This document shows, in pieces, positions 42,375-52,514 of a DNA stretch of 64,000 bases (positions are counted from its first letter, which is position 1; every line of letters begins with the position of its first letter). Source of the stretch: Bacteroidia bacterium. Lineage in GTDB: Bacteria; Bacteroidota; Bacteroidia; SpSt-205. The stretch covers positions 1-64,000 of the forward strand of contig JANXCX010000002.1 in the NCBI GenBank assembly GCA_025059535.1, given 5' to 3'. The position numbers and the translations under genes were made by a program. The notes below the pieces were generated by a model. That model saw only the letters and a program-made list of their open reading frames with translations, did not search any database and was not told the DNA's origin.

Positions 42375-45170
42375 ATGCGCTTCGCCGATATAGACGCTAA
42401 GTGGCAAGCGCGCTGGGATTCCCTAGAGGCCTATGAGGTAGTTGAAGACCCCCAGCGCCCTAAATACTACGTGTTGGACATGTTCCCTTATCCCTCTGGG
42501 GCAGGCCTCCATGTGGGGCACCCTTTGGGTTATATTGCCACGGATATTATCGCCCGTTACAAGCGCCACCAAGGCTATGTGGTACTGCATCCAATGGGCT
42601 TTGACTCCTTCGGCCTACCCGCAGAGCAGTATGCCTTGCGTACGGGTATCCATCCCGCTATCACGACGGAGAATAACATCGCGCGGTATACGGCTCAGCT
42701 TAAGCGAATCGGATTAGGCTATCCCTGGAGGCGTGCCGTACGGACCAGCGATCCCAGCTATTATCGCTGGACGCAGTGGATTTTCCTTCAGCTTTTTAGC
42801 CACTGGTATGATAAAAAGCAGCAGAAGGCCCGACCCATCTCCGAGCTGGAGGCGATTTTTGCGCGCTCAGGTAATATCGGGGTAGAGGCGGCAACGAGTT
42901 ATGAGGGGATATTTGATGCGGCGACGTGGGCGCAATGGGATTGGGCCCAGCGTCAGCGCGTGCTCCTTCATTATCGTCTGGCGTATGTGCAGGAGAGTTT
43001 AGTGAATTGGTGTCCGGCTTTGGGTACGGTGCTGGCCAATGAGGAGGTGCGGGATGGCCTTTCGGAGCGCGGGGGCCATCCGGTTTATCGGATTCCCATG
43101 CGCCAGTGGTTTTTGCGCATCACGGCGTATGCCGATAGGCTTCTGGCGCACTTGGAGGAGCTGGATTGGCCCGAAGCCATCAAAGAGCAGCAGCGCTACT
43201 GGATAGGCCGTTCGGAAGGGGCCTACATAGACTTTCTGGCACAAACCCCTACAGGCCAGACGGCGCGCATCCGGGTTTTTTCTACTCGGCCCGATACGCT
43301 CTGGGGTGCTACCTTTTTAGTGCTGGCGCCCGAGCACCCTTTAGTAGAGACGCTTACGGATGCGGCGCAGCGAGAAGCCGTAGCGCAGTATCGGCAGATG
43401 GCACAAAATCGTTTAGAACGCGATCGGCTCGCCAGCAGCGGCAAACCCACGGGCGTATGGCTGGGCACCTACGCCGAGCATCCCTACACGGGTGAGAAGC
43501 TCCCTATTTACATCAGCGATTATGTGCTAATGGGCTATGGCACGGGGGCTATTATGGGTGTGCCGGCCCATGACGGCCGAGACTGGGCCTTTGCGCGGCA
43601 CTTCGGTCTGCCTATCCGCTCCATTCTGGCTGACGTATCCGTGGAAGGGGGCGCCTACGAATCGCGCGAAGGACGCCTTATAAACTCCGATTTCCTTACG
43701 GGACTTTCTGTATCGGAGGCTATTCAGGTCATTAGCCAGCGCCTGGCAATGGATGGGAAAGGCGGCCCAGCCGTTCAATACCGCTTGCGGGATGCCGTTT
43801 TCTCCCGTCAGCGCTACTGGGGTGAGCCTTTTCCCATTGTGTGGCGTGGTGATATACCTATACCCCTTTCTGAGGACGAGCTGCCCGTGGAGCTTCCGCC
43901 CATAGAGAAGTACGAGCCCACGGGGGATGGCCGTTCGCCGCTAGCCCGGCTGGAAAGCTGGGTAAAACAGGCCGATGGCACCCTTCGCGAAACGGATACT
44001 ATGCCCGGTTGGGCCGGCTCCAGTTGGTACTTTCTGCGCTATACCGACCCGCATAATCCCCATGCCCTCGCGGACCCCGAAAAGCTTCGCTACTGGCTGC
44101 CTGTAGACCTTTATGTAGGCGGGGCTGAGCATGCCGTAGGCCATCTCCTCTACGCCCGTTTTTGGACCCACTTTCTCTATGATATCGGAATTAGTCCAGT
44201 GAAGGAGCCTTTCCGTAAGCTGGTCAATCAGGGCATGATTCTGGGCCGTTCCATCCTTATTTACAAGCGCAAGGATGCCCCTACCTTCGTCTCAGCCGAT
44301 CTTATCCCTGAATCTGAACGTTCGGCCTACTTGCCCGTGCGGGTAGAAGTAAGCCTAGTGGAGGATACCCAAGTAGATATAGAAGGCTTTCGGCGCTGGA
44401 TGCCCGAGTATAAAGATGCCGAATTTGTCCGAAATGCCCAAGGGTCCTTCCATGGAGAGCCCTTGATTGAAAAAATGTCCAAATCTTTCCACAATGTAGT
44501 TACGCCGGATGCCTTGTGCGAGCAGTATGGGGCCGATGCCTTTCGGCTTTATGAGATGTTTTTGGGGCCTCTTACGCACACAAAGCCCTGGGATCCGCGC
44601 GGGATTCAAGGCACCTATCAATTCCTGCGGCGTCTGTGGCGCTTTTTGGTAGGGGAGGAGGAAGGTGATGAAGCGCCTCTTCAGCTTAGCGAGGCGGAGC
44701 CTACTTCAGTTGAGCTGCGGCTCCTCCACACCCTTATCAAACGCGTTACGGAGGACATAGAGCGCCTCAGCCTGAATACCTGTGTAGCCCACTTCATGTC
44801 GTTTCTCAATGAGATGCAGCGGCTGGGCTGCCGCAAACGTGCCATATGGAAGCCGTTCTTTGTTCTTTTAGAGCCCTTTGCGCCGCACATTGCCTGCGAG
44901 TTGTGGGAGCGCAGCGGCGAAAGCGGCTTTCTGTGGGAGATGGCCTGGCCAGAGTGGTCAGAGGAGTATCTGCGAGAGGAAACTATTACCTACCCTGTCA
45001 CCATAAATGGCAAGTTGCGTTTCCATCTGGAAGTAGCCGAGGAGACTCCGCTGGAGGAAATCCAAGAAAAGGTGCGGACGGATGCGCGCCTTGTGAAATA
45101 CCTCAATGGCAAAGTCATTCAAAAGATTATAGTGGTGCCTCGTAAGATTATAAATGTAGTGGCGGTATGA
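42375..45170 (+). CDS. leuS: Leucyl-tRNA synthetase
   Basis: 931-aa class I synthetase. FPYPSGAGLHVGHPLGY contains the HIGH motif, EKMSKSFHN is the KMSKS loop, and a CP1 editing domain lies between (TRPDTLWGATFLVLAPEHPL). In common with other Bacteroidota, the segment before KMSKS is long (about residues 620-700). The ATG at 42375 begins with the expected MRFADIDAKWQARW. Its stop overlaps the fmt start (ATGA). Confidence 0.96.
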   Translation: MRFADIDAKWQARWDSLEAYEVVEDPQRPKYYVLDMFPYPSGAGLHVGHPLGYIATDIIARYKRHQGYVVLHPMGFDSFGLPAEQYALRTGIHPAITTENNIARYTAQLKRIGLGYPWRRAVRTSDPSYYRWTQWIFLQLFSHWYDKKQQKARPISELEAIFARSGNIGVEAATSYEGIFDAATWAQWDWAQRQRVLLHYRLAYVQESLVNWCPALGTVLANEEVRDGLSERGGHPVYRIPMRQWFLRITAYADRLLAHLEELDWPEAIKEQQRYWIGRSEGAYIDFLAQTPTGQTARIRVFSTRPDTLWGATFLVLAPEHPLVETLTDAAQREAVAQYRQMAQNRLERDRLASSGKPTGVWLGTYAEHPYTGEKLPIYISDYVLMGYGTGAIMGVPAHDGRDWAFARHFGLPIRSILADVSVEGGAYESREGRLINSDFLTGLSVSEAIQVISQRLAMDGKGGPAVQYRLRDAVFSRQRYWGEPFPIVWRGDIPIPLSEDELPVELPPIEKYEPTGDGRSPLARLESWVKQADGTLRETDTMPGWAGSSWYFLRYTDPHNPHALADPEKLRYWLPVDLYVGGAEHAVGHLLYARFWTHFLYDIGISPVKEPFRKLVNQGMILGRSILIYKRKDAPTFVSADLIPESERSAYLPVRVEVSLVEDTQVDIEGFRRWMPEYKDAEFVRNAQGSFHGEPLIEKMSKSFHNVVTPDALCEQYGADAFRLYEMFLGPLTHTKPWDPRGIQGTYQFLRRLWRFLVGEEEGDEAPLQLSEAEPTSVELRLLHTLIKRVTEDIERLSLNTCVAHFMSFLNEMQRLGCRKRAIWKPFFVLLEPFAPHIACELWERSGESGFLWEMAWPEWSEEYLREETITYPVTINGKLRFHLEVAEETPLEEIQEKVRTDARLVKYLNGKVIQKIIVVPRKIINVVAV

Positions 45171-46096
45171 GGGTAGTCTTTCTGGGCAATGGAGCCTTTG
45201 GCGTGCCGTCTTTACGAAGCTTAGCTCACTCAGCCCATCAGGTCTTGGCTGTAATCACGAATCCTGATAAGCCGGCTGGCCGGCATCAGGTGCTTACCCC
45301 CACGCCTATAAAGCAAGAAGCGCTAAAATTAGGCTTGCCCTTATGGGAGGTAAGTAGTCCTAAGGACCCTACCTTGCCGGAACGGCTTCAGAGCCTTCAA
45401 GCCGATATTTTCGTGGTAGTGGCTTATCCTATAATTCCCCGGCGGGTGCGCACGATTCCGCCGCTGGGTGCCATCAATATCCACCCTTCTCTTTTGCCGG
45501 CTTACCGTGGCCCTGCTCCTATCCCGTGGAGCATTATTTCGGGGGATAAAGTTACGGGGGTTACGATTTTTCGGATTGGGGATCAGGTGGATGCGGGGGA
45601 TATTCTTTTGCAGCGAGCCTATCCTTTGCCGGAAGATTGGAATGCCGGGCAGCTGGAGCGCTTTTTAGCTGAGGTGAGCGCGGACCTCCTTTTGGAGGTT
45701 CTGGAAGGCCTGGCCTTAGGTACCATTCAGCCTATACCGCAGCCGCAGGGTAAGGAAGTTTCTTATGCCCCTAAGCTCTCCTCCGAAAATACACGCGTAG
45801 TTTGGCATAAATCAGCCGAGGAAATATATAACTTTGTTCGCGGCCTTAGTCCTCAGCCGCGTGCCTGGGCTATTTTTCAAGGCAAACGCCTGCAAATCCT
45901 CAAGGCAGAAAAAATGCCAGCGCGCCGCACTATGTATCCACCGGGTACCATTTGGCAGGAAGAGGGCCAGCTCCTGGTAGCCTGCGGGGATGCGCCTCTG
46001 CGTTTAGTGGAAGTGCATTTAGAGGGTAAAAAGCCCATATCGGGGGCTGAATTTGTGCAGGGGTATGTAAAAAATGCCATCCTTCACTTAGAGTAG
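45167..46096 (+). CDS. fmt: Methionyl-tRNA formyltransferase
   Basis: 309 aa. Formylates initiator Met-tRNA. VFLGNGAFGVPSL opens the fold; INIHPSLLPAYRGPAPIPW holds the formyltetrahydrofolate site Asn/His; GVTIFRIGDQVDAGDIL supplies the conserved Asp; the C-terminal OB-like domain follows. Translationally coupled to leuS. Leaderless transcripts generally start with formyl-Met, so the presence of fmt is consistent with the promoter pattern but is not evidence for it. Confidence 0.95.
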   Translation: MRVVFLGNGAFGVPSLRSLAHSAHQVLAVITNPDKPAGRHQVLTPTPIKQEALKLGLPLWEVSSPKDPTLPERLQSLQADIFVVVAYPIIPRRVRTIPPLGAINIHPSLLPAYRGPAPIPWSIISGDKVTGVTIFRIGDQVDAGDILLQRAYPLPEDWNAGQLERFLAEVSADLLLEVLEGLALGTIQPIPQPQGKEVSYAPKLSSENTRVVWHKSAEEIYNFVRGLSPQPRAWAIFQGKRLQILKAEKMPARRTMYPPGTIWQEEGQLLVACGDAPLRLVEVHLEGKKPISGAEFVQGYVKNAILHLE

Positions 46097-46283
46097 TTTA
46101 TGAAGGCAAAGCCCTAAGGCTAGCCGTCTTTGAGGCAGAGTAAGGTTTTATTTATGGCCGATGACGTGGCTAAAGGGCTAGGACGGTCCAACTGCATAGT
46201 TGGGAGGATTAGCCTATCTGAAGGCACCGCCCCTGCGCCCTGTGGAATGATAAAATCTTAGGCCTTTGTATTACTTTTGGGCG
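46097..46283 (+). other. 187-bp intergenic region with a nested hairpin
   Basis: Lies between fmt and the APC permease on the same strand and is the second-longest gap in the window. Contains the perfect nested inverted repeat GGCTAA (46168-46173), CCAACT (46188-46193), AGTTGG (46198-46203) and TTAGCC (46209-46214), with a GCAT apical loop. There is no T tract, so it does not look like a simple intrinsic terminator. The downstream promoter box lies 57 bp further on. Confidence 0.5.
46272..46279 (+). promoter_or_regulatory. -7 box of the APC permease gene (N4)
   Basis: TACTTTTG, then GGCG, then the ATG. Exact consensus with the common 4-nt spacing; it excludes the ORF-track TTG start at 46266. 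Confidence 0.62.
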
Positions 46284-47780
46284 ATGGCGGAAAATACTTC
46301 CTTGAGTGGCTTTTTTTATAGCCTTTTCCGCAAAAAGTCTATAGAGGCGTATCAGCAAGAGGCTAACCGCTCAGGGTTACGCCGGGCACTTGGTCGCTGG
46401 GCTCTGGTCTCCCTGGGCATAGGGGCGATTATTGGGGGGGGTATTTTTACCCTCACGGGCGTAGCCGCTAAAAATTATGCGGGGCCAGCCTTAGCTATTT
46501 CCTTTGTAATTGCGGGGTTTGCCTGCCTCCTGGCGGCTTTGGCCTATGCAGAATTCGCCAGCATCGTGCCAGTAGAGGGTTCGGCCTATGCCTACTCCTA
46601 CGTCACCGTCGGCGAACTGATAGCCTGGTTTATCGGCTGGAATCTCATCCTAGAATACATGATGGGGGCTACCACGGTCGCTGTGGCTTGGAGCGGCTAT
46701 TTTGAAAAGCTCCTGCACCTTTTCCATCTGGAGCTACCGCTCTGGCTTACAAATGACTATTTCACCGCTCAGGCTAAGGCCCAGGCCATGGGCTTAGAAC
46801 CCCCCGCATTTGCCTTTAATCTCCCTGGTTTCCTTGTGACCTGGCTGGTAACGGGCATCCTCCTGCGTGGCATAAAGGAAACCGCCTCCACAAATAACCT
46901 TATCGTGCTTATCAAGGTGGGGGCAGTGCTCTTCGTCATTTTAGTCGGTCTCTTCTTCGTCAAGCCGGAAAATTGGACGCCTTTTATTCCTCCTGCTGAG
47001 GTTGATGCGCAGGGAAATGTGCATTACGGCTGGCCAGGGGTTTTCACGGCGGCGACTATTGTATTCTTTGCCTATATCGGCTTTGATGCGGTCTCTACGC
47101 AAGCGGGGGAGGCCCTTCAGCCTAACCGCGATGTACCCTTTGCCATAGTAGCCTCGCTTCTGATTACTACGGCGCTGTACATCGGCGTTTCGGTAGTGCT
47201 TACGGGTATGGTGCCATATTCCCAGCTAGATGAGCGGGCTCCGGTAGCCTCGGCCTTCGCTGGGGCTGGGGTGGGGTGGGCTACCTACCTCATTACCTTT
47301 GCCGCTGTAGCCGGCCTGATTTCGGTCATGCTGGTCATGCTGCTGGGCCAGACGCGGATCTTCCTCGCCATGGCTAAGGATGGCCTTCTACCCGAAGCCC
47401 TCTTCGGCTACGTCCATCCCGTCTATAAAACGCCTTTTCGTAGCACTCTGCTGGTGGGTACGATTATGTCCTTTACGGCGGCACTGGTCCCAATTGTAAA
47501 TGTGTCTGAGCTTACCAGCTTAGGCACGCTATTGGCTTTTACGCTGGTCTCGCTTTCCGTCTTTATTCTGAGAGTGCGTCAACCTAAGCTGCCCCGGCCC
47601 TACAAAGCGCCGCTATGGCCTTTAGTGTCACTGGGTGGCGTCTTAGTCAATATCTTTCTCATGAGCCAGGCACGCAAAGAGAACCTGCGCGCCTTTGCCA
47701 TATGGGCGGTTATTGGGCTGCTAGTCTATTTTCTTTACAGTCGCCGTCGCAGTAAGCTGCATACGGCTAATTCAGCCTAA
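46284..47780 (+). CDS. APC-superfamily amino acid permease (cationic-type)
   Basis: 498 aa, about 12-14 membrane segments. LGIGAIIGGGIFTLTG is the substrate-binding glycine-rich loop of TM1; ALAYAEFASIVPVEGSAYAYSYV and FFAYIGFDAVSTQAGEALQP match the cationic amino acid transporter (CAT/YfnA) subgroup. Start chosen from the promoter box. Substrate specificity is inferred from family only. It is followed by hppA after 12 nt, but that gene has its own box. Confidence 0.9.
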   Translation: MAENTSLSGFFYSLFRKKSIEAYQQEANRSGLRRALGRWALVSLGIGAIIGGGIFTLTGVAAKNYAGPALAISFVIAGFACLLAALAYAEFASIVPVEGSAYAYSYVTVGELIAWFIGWNLILEYMMGATTVAVAWSGYFEKLLHLFHLELPLWLTNDYFTAQAKAQAMGLEPPAFAFNLPGFLVTWLVTGILLRGIKETASTNNLIVLIKVGAVLFVILVGLFFVKPENWTPFIPPAEVDAQGNVHYGWPGVFTAATIVFFAYIGFDAVSTQAGEALQPNRDVPFAIVASLLITTALYIGVSVVLTGMVPYSQLDERAPVASAFAGAGVGWATYLITFAAVAGLISVMLVMLLGQTRIFLAMAKDGLLPEALFGYVHPVYKTPFRSTLLVGTIMSFTAALVPIVNVSELTSLGTLLAFTLVSLSVFILRVRQPKLPRPYKAPLWPLVSLGGVLVNIFLMSQARKENLRAFAIWAVIGLLVYFLYSRRRSKLHTANSA

Positions 47781-47785
47781 TTTTG
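47778..47785 (+). promoter_or_regulatory. -7 box of hppA (N7)
   Basis: TAATTTTG, 7 nt before the hppA ATG. Its first three bases are the TAA stop of the permease gene. Confidence 0.52.
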
Positions 47786-47792
47786 CGGCCAT

Positions 47793-49901
47793 ATGCCCCA
47801 GGTACTGTGGGTTCCTTTAGCGCTGGCAGGGCTGGGTATAGTCTTTCTCCTATGGCGGCAGGCGGGGATACGCCGGTATCCCGCGGGCGAAGCCCGCATG
47901 CAGGCCATAGCCAGCTATATCGCGCGCGGTGCTTTAGCTTTTCTCAAGGCTGAATGGCGTATTCTAGCCATTTTTGCCCTTATCGTTGGAGGTATTTTAG
48001 CCTATCTTGGCACTTTAGAAGGTAGTACCGGCAAGGTTCAATCCCATCCCCTTATCGGAGTAGCCTTCCTGGTGGGGGCTTTTACCTCGGCCTTAGCGGG
48101 ATACATAGGCATGTCCATCGCCACCCAAGCCAATGTACGCACTACGGAAGCGGCCCGATCCTCGCTGGCACGCGCCTTTCGGATTGCATTTGACGGCGGC
48201 TCAGTAATGGGCATAGGCGTAGGTTCCCTAGCCGTATTAGGGCTTGGGGGGCTATTTGCGCTTTTCTTTTTCCACTTTGCTGGGGGGGATCCGCTCAGCC
48301 CCGAACTACGCCGCACGATTGAAGTAGTAACGGGCTTTTCCCTGGGTGCCGAGAGCATAGCGCTTTTTGCCCGCGTGGGCGGTGGCATCTATACGAAAGC
48401 CGCTGATGTAGGCGCCGACCTAGTCGGCAAAATAGAAGCAGGCATACCCGAGGATGATCCCCGTAACCCCGCCGTAATCGCCGATAATGTAGGCGATAAC
48501 GTAGGCGATATAGCAGGAATGGGGGCTGACCTTTTCGGCTCGTATGTGGCTACCATCTTAGCTACTATGGTATTGGGGGCGGAGATGGTAAGTAGCGCTG
48601 GTAGCTTAGGGCCTGTAGTGCTTCCCCTTCTCTTGGCAGGTACAGGGCTCTTTTTCTCCATTGTGGCTAGCTTTTTCGTGCGTGTAAGGGCTGATGCGGG
48701 CGCCCAGCAGGTACAAAACGCCCTAAATCTTGGCAACTGGGGCGCCATCCTCCTTACGGTAGGTGCCTCCTACTTCCTTGTAGGATGGCTTTTACCCACT
48801 GGCGCAGAACTGCGCGGCGAAAAGGTAACGCCTATAGGTATATTTGGCGCTGTAGCGATTGGCCTGATGGTGGGAGCTTTCATGAGCTGGGTTACGGAAT
48901 ACTACACGGGGCTGGGGCGGCGGCCCGTGCGCACTATCGTCCACCGTTCTCTCACCGGTCATGCTACGAATATTCTGGGCGGCTTGGCCGTAGGTATGGA
49001 ATCTACCGCTCTGCCGGCCATTGTGATGGCTGGCGGTATTATTGGCGCCTATGCTTTGGCAGGGCTGTATGGCGTAGCTATCGCCGCAACAGGAATGATG
49101 AGTACTACGGCGATGCAGCTTAGTATTGATGCCTTTGGTCCGATTGCGGATAATGCCGGAGGCATCGCCGAAATGAGCGGCCTCCCCGCCGAAGTGCGCC
49201 AGAAAACCGACATCTTAGATGCCGTAGGTAATACCACAGCCGCCATGGGGAAAGGCTTCGCTATCGCTTCGGCGGCGCTTACTGCCTTGGCCCTCTTTGC
49301 CGCCTATGTAGGTGTGGCAGGCATCACCGGCATCAATATCTACAAAGCCCCTGTGCTGGGCGGCCTTCTGATAGGGGCCATGGTGCCTTTTCTCTTTTCC
49401 TCCCTGGCAATCTCAGCCGTAGGGCGTGCGGCTATGGATATGGTACAGGAGGTGCGCCGCCAGTTTCGTGAAATTCCTGGCCTCATGGAAGGGCGCGCCG
49501 AACCCCAATACGAACGCTGCGTGGAAATCTCCACCAACGCGGCGCTGCGCGAAATGATCCTACCAGGTGCCTTAGCTTTGGTAATCCCAGCCGTAGTAGG
49601 GCTTACCTTAGGCGCCGAAGTACTAGGCGGCTATATGGCCGGCGTAACGATTACGGGTGTGCTCTTAGGCCTTTTCCAAAGTAACGCCGGCGGTGCTTGG
49701 GATAATGCCAAGAAATCTTTTGAAAAAGGCGTTACGATTGAAGGTCAAACCTACTATAAGAAGTCAGAACCCCATAAAGCTGCTGTCACAGGGGATACAG
49801 TTGGCGATCCCCTCAAGGATACTTCGGGGCCTTCAATGAATATCCTCGTGAAGCTTACAGGGATAGTAGCTCTTATTCTGGCGCCTTACCTCAAGCCCTA
49901 A
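47793..49901 (+). CDS. hppA: Membrane-bound K+-dependent ion-pumping pyrophosphatase
   Basis: 702 aa, about 16 membrane segments. Couples PPi hydrolysis to H+ or Na+ export across the inner membrane. [17 protein letters not shown] and [20 protein letters not shown] are the metal/PPi-binding blocks, and DNAGGIAEM and [11 protein letters not shown] follow. In GNTTAA the Ala, rather than Lys, is the known determinant of K+ dependence. Whether Na+ or H+ is pumped cannot be called. Ends 115 bp before a convergent flippase gene; that gap holds nothing recognised. Confidence 0.95.
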   Translation: MPQVLWVPLALAGLGIVFLLWRQAGIRRYPAGEARMQAIASYIARGALAFLKAEWRILAIFALIVGGILAYLGTLEGSTGKVQSHPLIGVAFLVGAFTSALAGYIGMSIATQANVRTTEAARSSLARAFRIAFDGGSVMGIGVGSLAVLGLGGLFALFFFHFAGGDPLSPELRRTIEVVTGFSLGAESIALFARVGGGIYTKAADVGADLVGKIEAGIPEDDPRNPAVIADNVGDNVGDIAGMGADLFGSYVATILATMVLGAEMVSSAGSLGPVVLPLLLAGTGLFFSIVASFFVRVRADAGAQQVQNALNLGNWGAILLTVGASYFLVGWLLPTGAELRGEKVTPIGIFGAVAIGLMVGAFMSWVTEYYTGLGRRPVRTIVHRSLTGHATNILGGLAVGMESTALPAIVMAGGIIGAYALAGLYGVAIAATGMMSTTAMQLSIDAFGPIADNAGGIAEMSGLPAEVRQKTDILDAVGNTTAAMGKGFAIASAALTALALFAAYVGVAGITGINIYKAPVLGGLLIGAMVPFLFSSLAISAVGRAAMDMVQEVRRQFREIPGLMEGRAEPQYERCVEISTNAALREMILPGALALVIPAVVGLTLGAEVLGGYMAGVTITGVLLGLFQSNAGGAWDNAKKSFEKGVTIEGQTYYKKSEPHKAAVTGDTVGDPLKDTSGPSMNILVKLTGIVALILAPYLKP

Positions 49902-50016
49902 GAGCAGGGAAAAGCTGTTGTATGTCCGCTGGACCTTGGCAGGCATGGGGAGGAGGCCTAGAATTTGCCCTTGACCTTTTGAGTGGGGGGAGAATTTCTT
50001 CACAGCCCTAAGGCCT

Positions 50017-51417
50017 CTAAGCTGAAGGGAGGATAGCTGACCCTCGGAGGTAGAGGTAGCCGTAGAGGGCAAATCCAGTGAGGCCCACTAAGCTGAGGAG
50101 AACCTTTGGTCCTAAGCTAAGGCCATTGCCCAGCAGCGCTAAAAGGGCTAGACCCACTAAAGGGACAAGAGGAAATAGCGGGAAGGCTTGGGCCCATTTT
50201 CGCCAGCCTAAGCTTAGGGACAGCCCTACCATAGAGGCGTAGGCCAGCAGGGTCGTCCAAGCACAGGCCGGATAGCCCCAGCGCGGAATCCCATACAAAT
50301 TCCCCACCCAGGTAATGAGGCTGCCAAGGGCGGTTATCCAGACCCCGGTCGTCGGCAGGGTAGAAAGCTTGTACCATATTGAGGCCTGAATAAGGCTGCC
50401 CATAAGAAGATTGGCCCATAGCAGGATAGGGACTACCGCTAGAGCCTCATGGTAAGCAGCGGGGAAAAGGGGCGCAGGCAAAATTCCTCCCCACGTGGTA
50501 CTAACTAGCGGTTCAGCCCATAGGCTAAGCAGGAATACGCCCCCTAAGCTGACGGCATGATATAAAAGCCAGCTTCGCCGGTAGAAAGGGATCTCGGCGC
50601 GGTGGGTGCCTAAAAGGAGGGGTTCGCCCGCCTGCCGGTAGGCTTGTACAAAGAGCGCTAGCGCCATCGCTACCTTATACGCGGCGCTATAGAGCGCCGT
50701 CTCGTGGAGATTATGGCGAGCCAGCAGGATGCGGTCTAATACGTCATTTGTAGCGCCTATAAGGCCCATCCCAGCCAGGAGGAGCCCATAGCGTAAGGGT
50801 ACCCCTACTTCCTGCCAGGCACCTGCTCGAAGAGCGGCGAAGGGCGGCGCCAGCCAGAGGCCTAAAACCCAGCGCAATGAAGAAGTGAAAAGATTGGCCG
50901 AAAGAATGAAGGTCAGACCGTAGCCCTTGAGCCCTACCCCATAAATATTGAGCGCTAGAAAGAGGCCTATGTGGGTAAGGTGAATGGTCATGTAGGCTAA
51001 GGGACGACCTATAGCGCGCAAATGGGCCAGCGCAAAATTTCCCCAGGCATCTACAGTCCAAATCGCAATGGTGAGCCAGAGCAGTTCGGGTTGGTGGGCG
51101 TAGCCTAAAGGGCCGGCGACCCAGGGTACTAGGAGAGCACAGAGGCCTGCTAGGCCCATTCCTACGCTCATGGTAAGCCCGAGAAACCGCCAAAAGTCCC
51201 CTTCCCTCTGACGGAAACGAAAGTAGGCGGTTTCCATGCCCGCTCCTGCGGCAATAAGCCCAAAGACCATCCACGAGTACAGCTCAGAAAGCCGCCCAAA
51301 ATCCTCTATAGAGAGGCGATGGGCGTAGAGAGGTGTTAGAGCCCAGTTGAGGAAGCGGGAAAGCGCAGCCGTAAAGCCATAGAGGGCGCCGTGGTAAAGC
51401 AGTCGCCGTAGCGCCAC
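50017..51417 (-). CDS. Polysaccharide flippase (Wzx/MurJ-like, MOP superfamily)
   Basis: 466 aa, GTG start, 12-14 membrane segments. LYHGALYGFTAALSRFLNW followed by TPLYAHRLSIEDFGRLSEL is the N-terminal signature of the lipopolysaccharide biosynthesis (RfbX/Wzx) flippases of Bacteroidota. Flips a lipid-linked oligosaccharide across the inner membrane in known members. It follows fbaB with a 9-nt gap, so it is likely cotranscribed with metK and fbaB even though function differs. Confidence 0.85.
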   Translation of the reverse strand: MALRRLLYHGALYGFTAALSRFLNWALTPLYAHRLSIEDFGRLSELYSWMVFGLIAAGAGMETAYFRFRQREGDFWRFLGLTMSVGMGLAGLCALLVPWVAGPLGYAHQPELLWLTIAIWTVDAWGNFALAHLRAIGRPLAYMTIHLTHIGLFLALNIYGVGLKGYGLTFILSANLFTSSLRWVLGLWLAPPFAALRAGAWQEVGVPLRYGLLLAGMGLIGATNDVLDRILLARHNLHETALYSAAYKVAMALALFVQAYRQAGEPLLLGTHRAEIPFYRRSWLLYHAVSLGGVFLLSLWAEPLVSTTWGGILPAPLFPAAYHEALAVVPILLWANLLMGSLIQASIWYKLSTLPTTGVWITALGSLITWVGNLYGIPRWGYPACAWTTLLAYASMVGLSLSLGWRKWAQAFPLFPLVPLVGLALLALLGNGLSLGPKVLLSLVGLTGFALYGYLYLRGSAILPSA

Positions 51418-51426
51418 TCCAGCGCC

Positions 51427-52512
51427 TCAGGCCACCGTAATCCGGCTTTCCAGATAGACTGCCTGCACCGCCCGAATAATAGCGATGCCTTCTTCCATAG
51501 GTCGCTGGAAGGCCTTACGCCCTAGGATAAGGCCCATCCCACCAGCGCGCTTGTTGATAACCGCTGTACGGACGGCCTCCGCCAAATCCGACTGCCCCGC
51601 CGAAGCTCCGCCCGAATTGATAAGCCCCACCCGACCCATATAGTTATTCACTACCTGATAGCGGCAGAGGTCTATCGGGTGATCGGTAGTAAGCTTATCA
51701 TACACCTTACTGCTCGTTTTGCCAAACTTAAGCGCCGTATAGCCCCCGTTATTCTCGGGAAGTTTTTGCTTAATAATATCGGCTTGAAGGGTGGCCCCCA
51801 GGTGGTTGGCCTGGCCCGTAAGGTCCGCCGCTAAGTGATAATCCTTATCTGCGTTGAAGGCTTTATTACGCAGATAGCACCAGAGTATGGTAGCCATTCC
51901 AAGCTCATGCGCATAGGCAAAAGCCTCCGCAATCTCTTGGATTTGCCGGCTGGATTCTTCCGAGCCGAAGTAGATGGTAGCGCCTATGGCCACGGCACCC
52001 ATATTCCAGGCTTGCTTGACGGTACCAAAGAGGATTTGATCGTACTTGTTTGGATAGGTAAGAAGTTCATTATGGTTGATTTTGACGATGAAGGGTATCT
52101 TATGGGCATACTTGCGGGCTACGCTACCCAAGACGCCGAAGGTAGAGGCTACGGCATTACAGCCCGCTTCTAAGGCCAGCCGGACGATATTTTCGGGGTC
52201 AAAGTAAATGGGATTTGGGGCAAAAGAAGCTCCAGCTGAGTGCTCTACGCCCTGATCCACAGGGAGTATAGAGAGGTAGCCTGTACCGGCTAAAGTGCCA
52301 TGGGAGAGAAGTGCCTGCAGGCTCCGAAGCACCTGGGGTGGACGGTCACTAAGGGCCCACACCCGATCTACGAAGTCCGGCCCAGGCAAATGCAACTGGC
52401 TCTTTGGTACTGTCGTACAAGTATGATTGAGAAGGCTTTCCGCCTCATTGCCCAGAATCTCCACAATGTCGTCGTACGTCTCCACGGTTTTCAGGACAGT
52501 AGCGCTGCTCAT
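51427..52512 (-). CDS. fbaB: Fructose-bisphosphate aldolase, class I (FbaB type)
   Basis: 361-aa DeoC/FbaB-family aldolase that splits fructose 1,6-bisphosphate through a Schiff base. [14 protein letters not shown] opens the barrel, [11 protein letters not shown] and ALKFGKTSS give the lysines expected at the active site, and [14 protein letters not shown] is the phosphate-binding loop. Complements pfkA at 17-18 kb. ATG lies 2 nt downstream of the metK stop. Confidence 0.93.
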   Translation of the reverse strand: MSSATVLKTVETYDDIVEILGNEAESLLNHTCTTVPKSQLHLPGPDFVDRVWALSDRPPQVLRSLQALLSHGTLAGTGYLSILPVDQGVEHSAGASFAPNPIYFDPENIVRLALEAGCNAVASTFGVLGSVARKYAHKIPFIVKINHNELLTYPNKYDQILFGTVKQAWNMGAVAIGATIYFGSEESSRQIQEIAEAFAYAHELGMATILWCYLRNKAFNADKDYHLAADLTGQANHLGATLQADIIKQKLPENNGGYTALKFGKTSSKVYDKLTTDHPIDLCRYQVVNNYMGRVGLINSGGASAGQSDLAEAVRTAVINKRAGGMGLILGRKAFQRPMEEGIAIIRAVQAVYLESRITVA

Positions 52513-52514
52513 AG

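Noticed and set aside
46154-46261. 35-codon ORF (MADDVAKG...) in the fmt-permease gap
   Set aside because: It overlaps the nested hairpin, has no promoter box or ribosome site before it, and its composition is not clearly protein-like. Left as unsupported.
48038-48748. Antisense ORFs of 116 and 119 aa across hppA
   Set aside because: Shadows of a strongly conserved coding gene; low-complexity translations rich in Pro, Arg and Ser.
49953-50017. Inverted repeat GAGGCCT/AGGCCTC between hppA and the flippase
   Set aside because: The 51-nt separation and the self-palindromic AGGCCT core make chance likely, and there is no T tract for a terminator.
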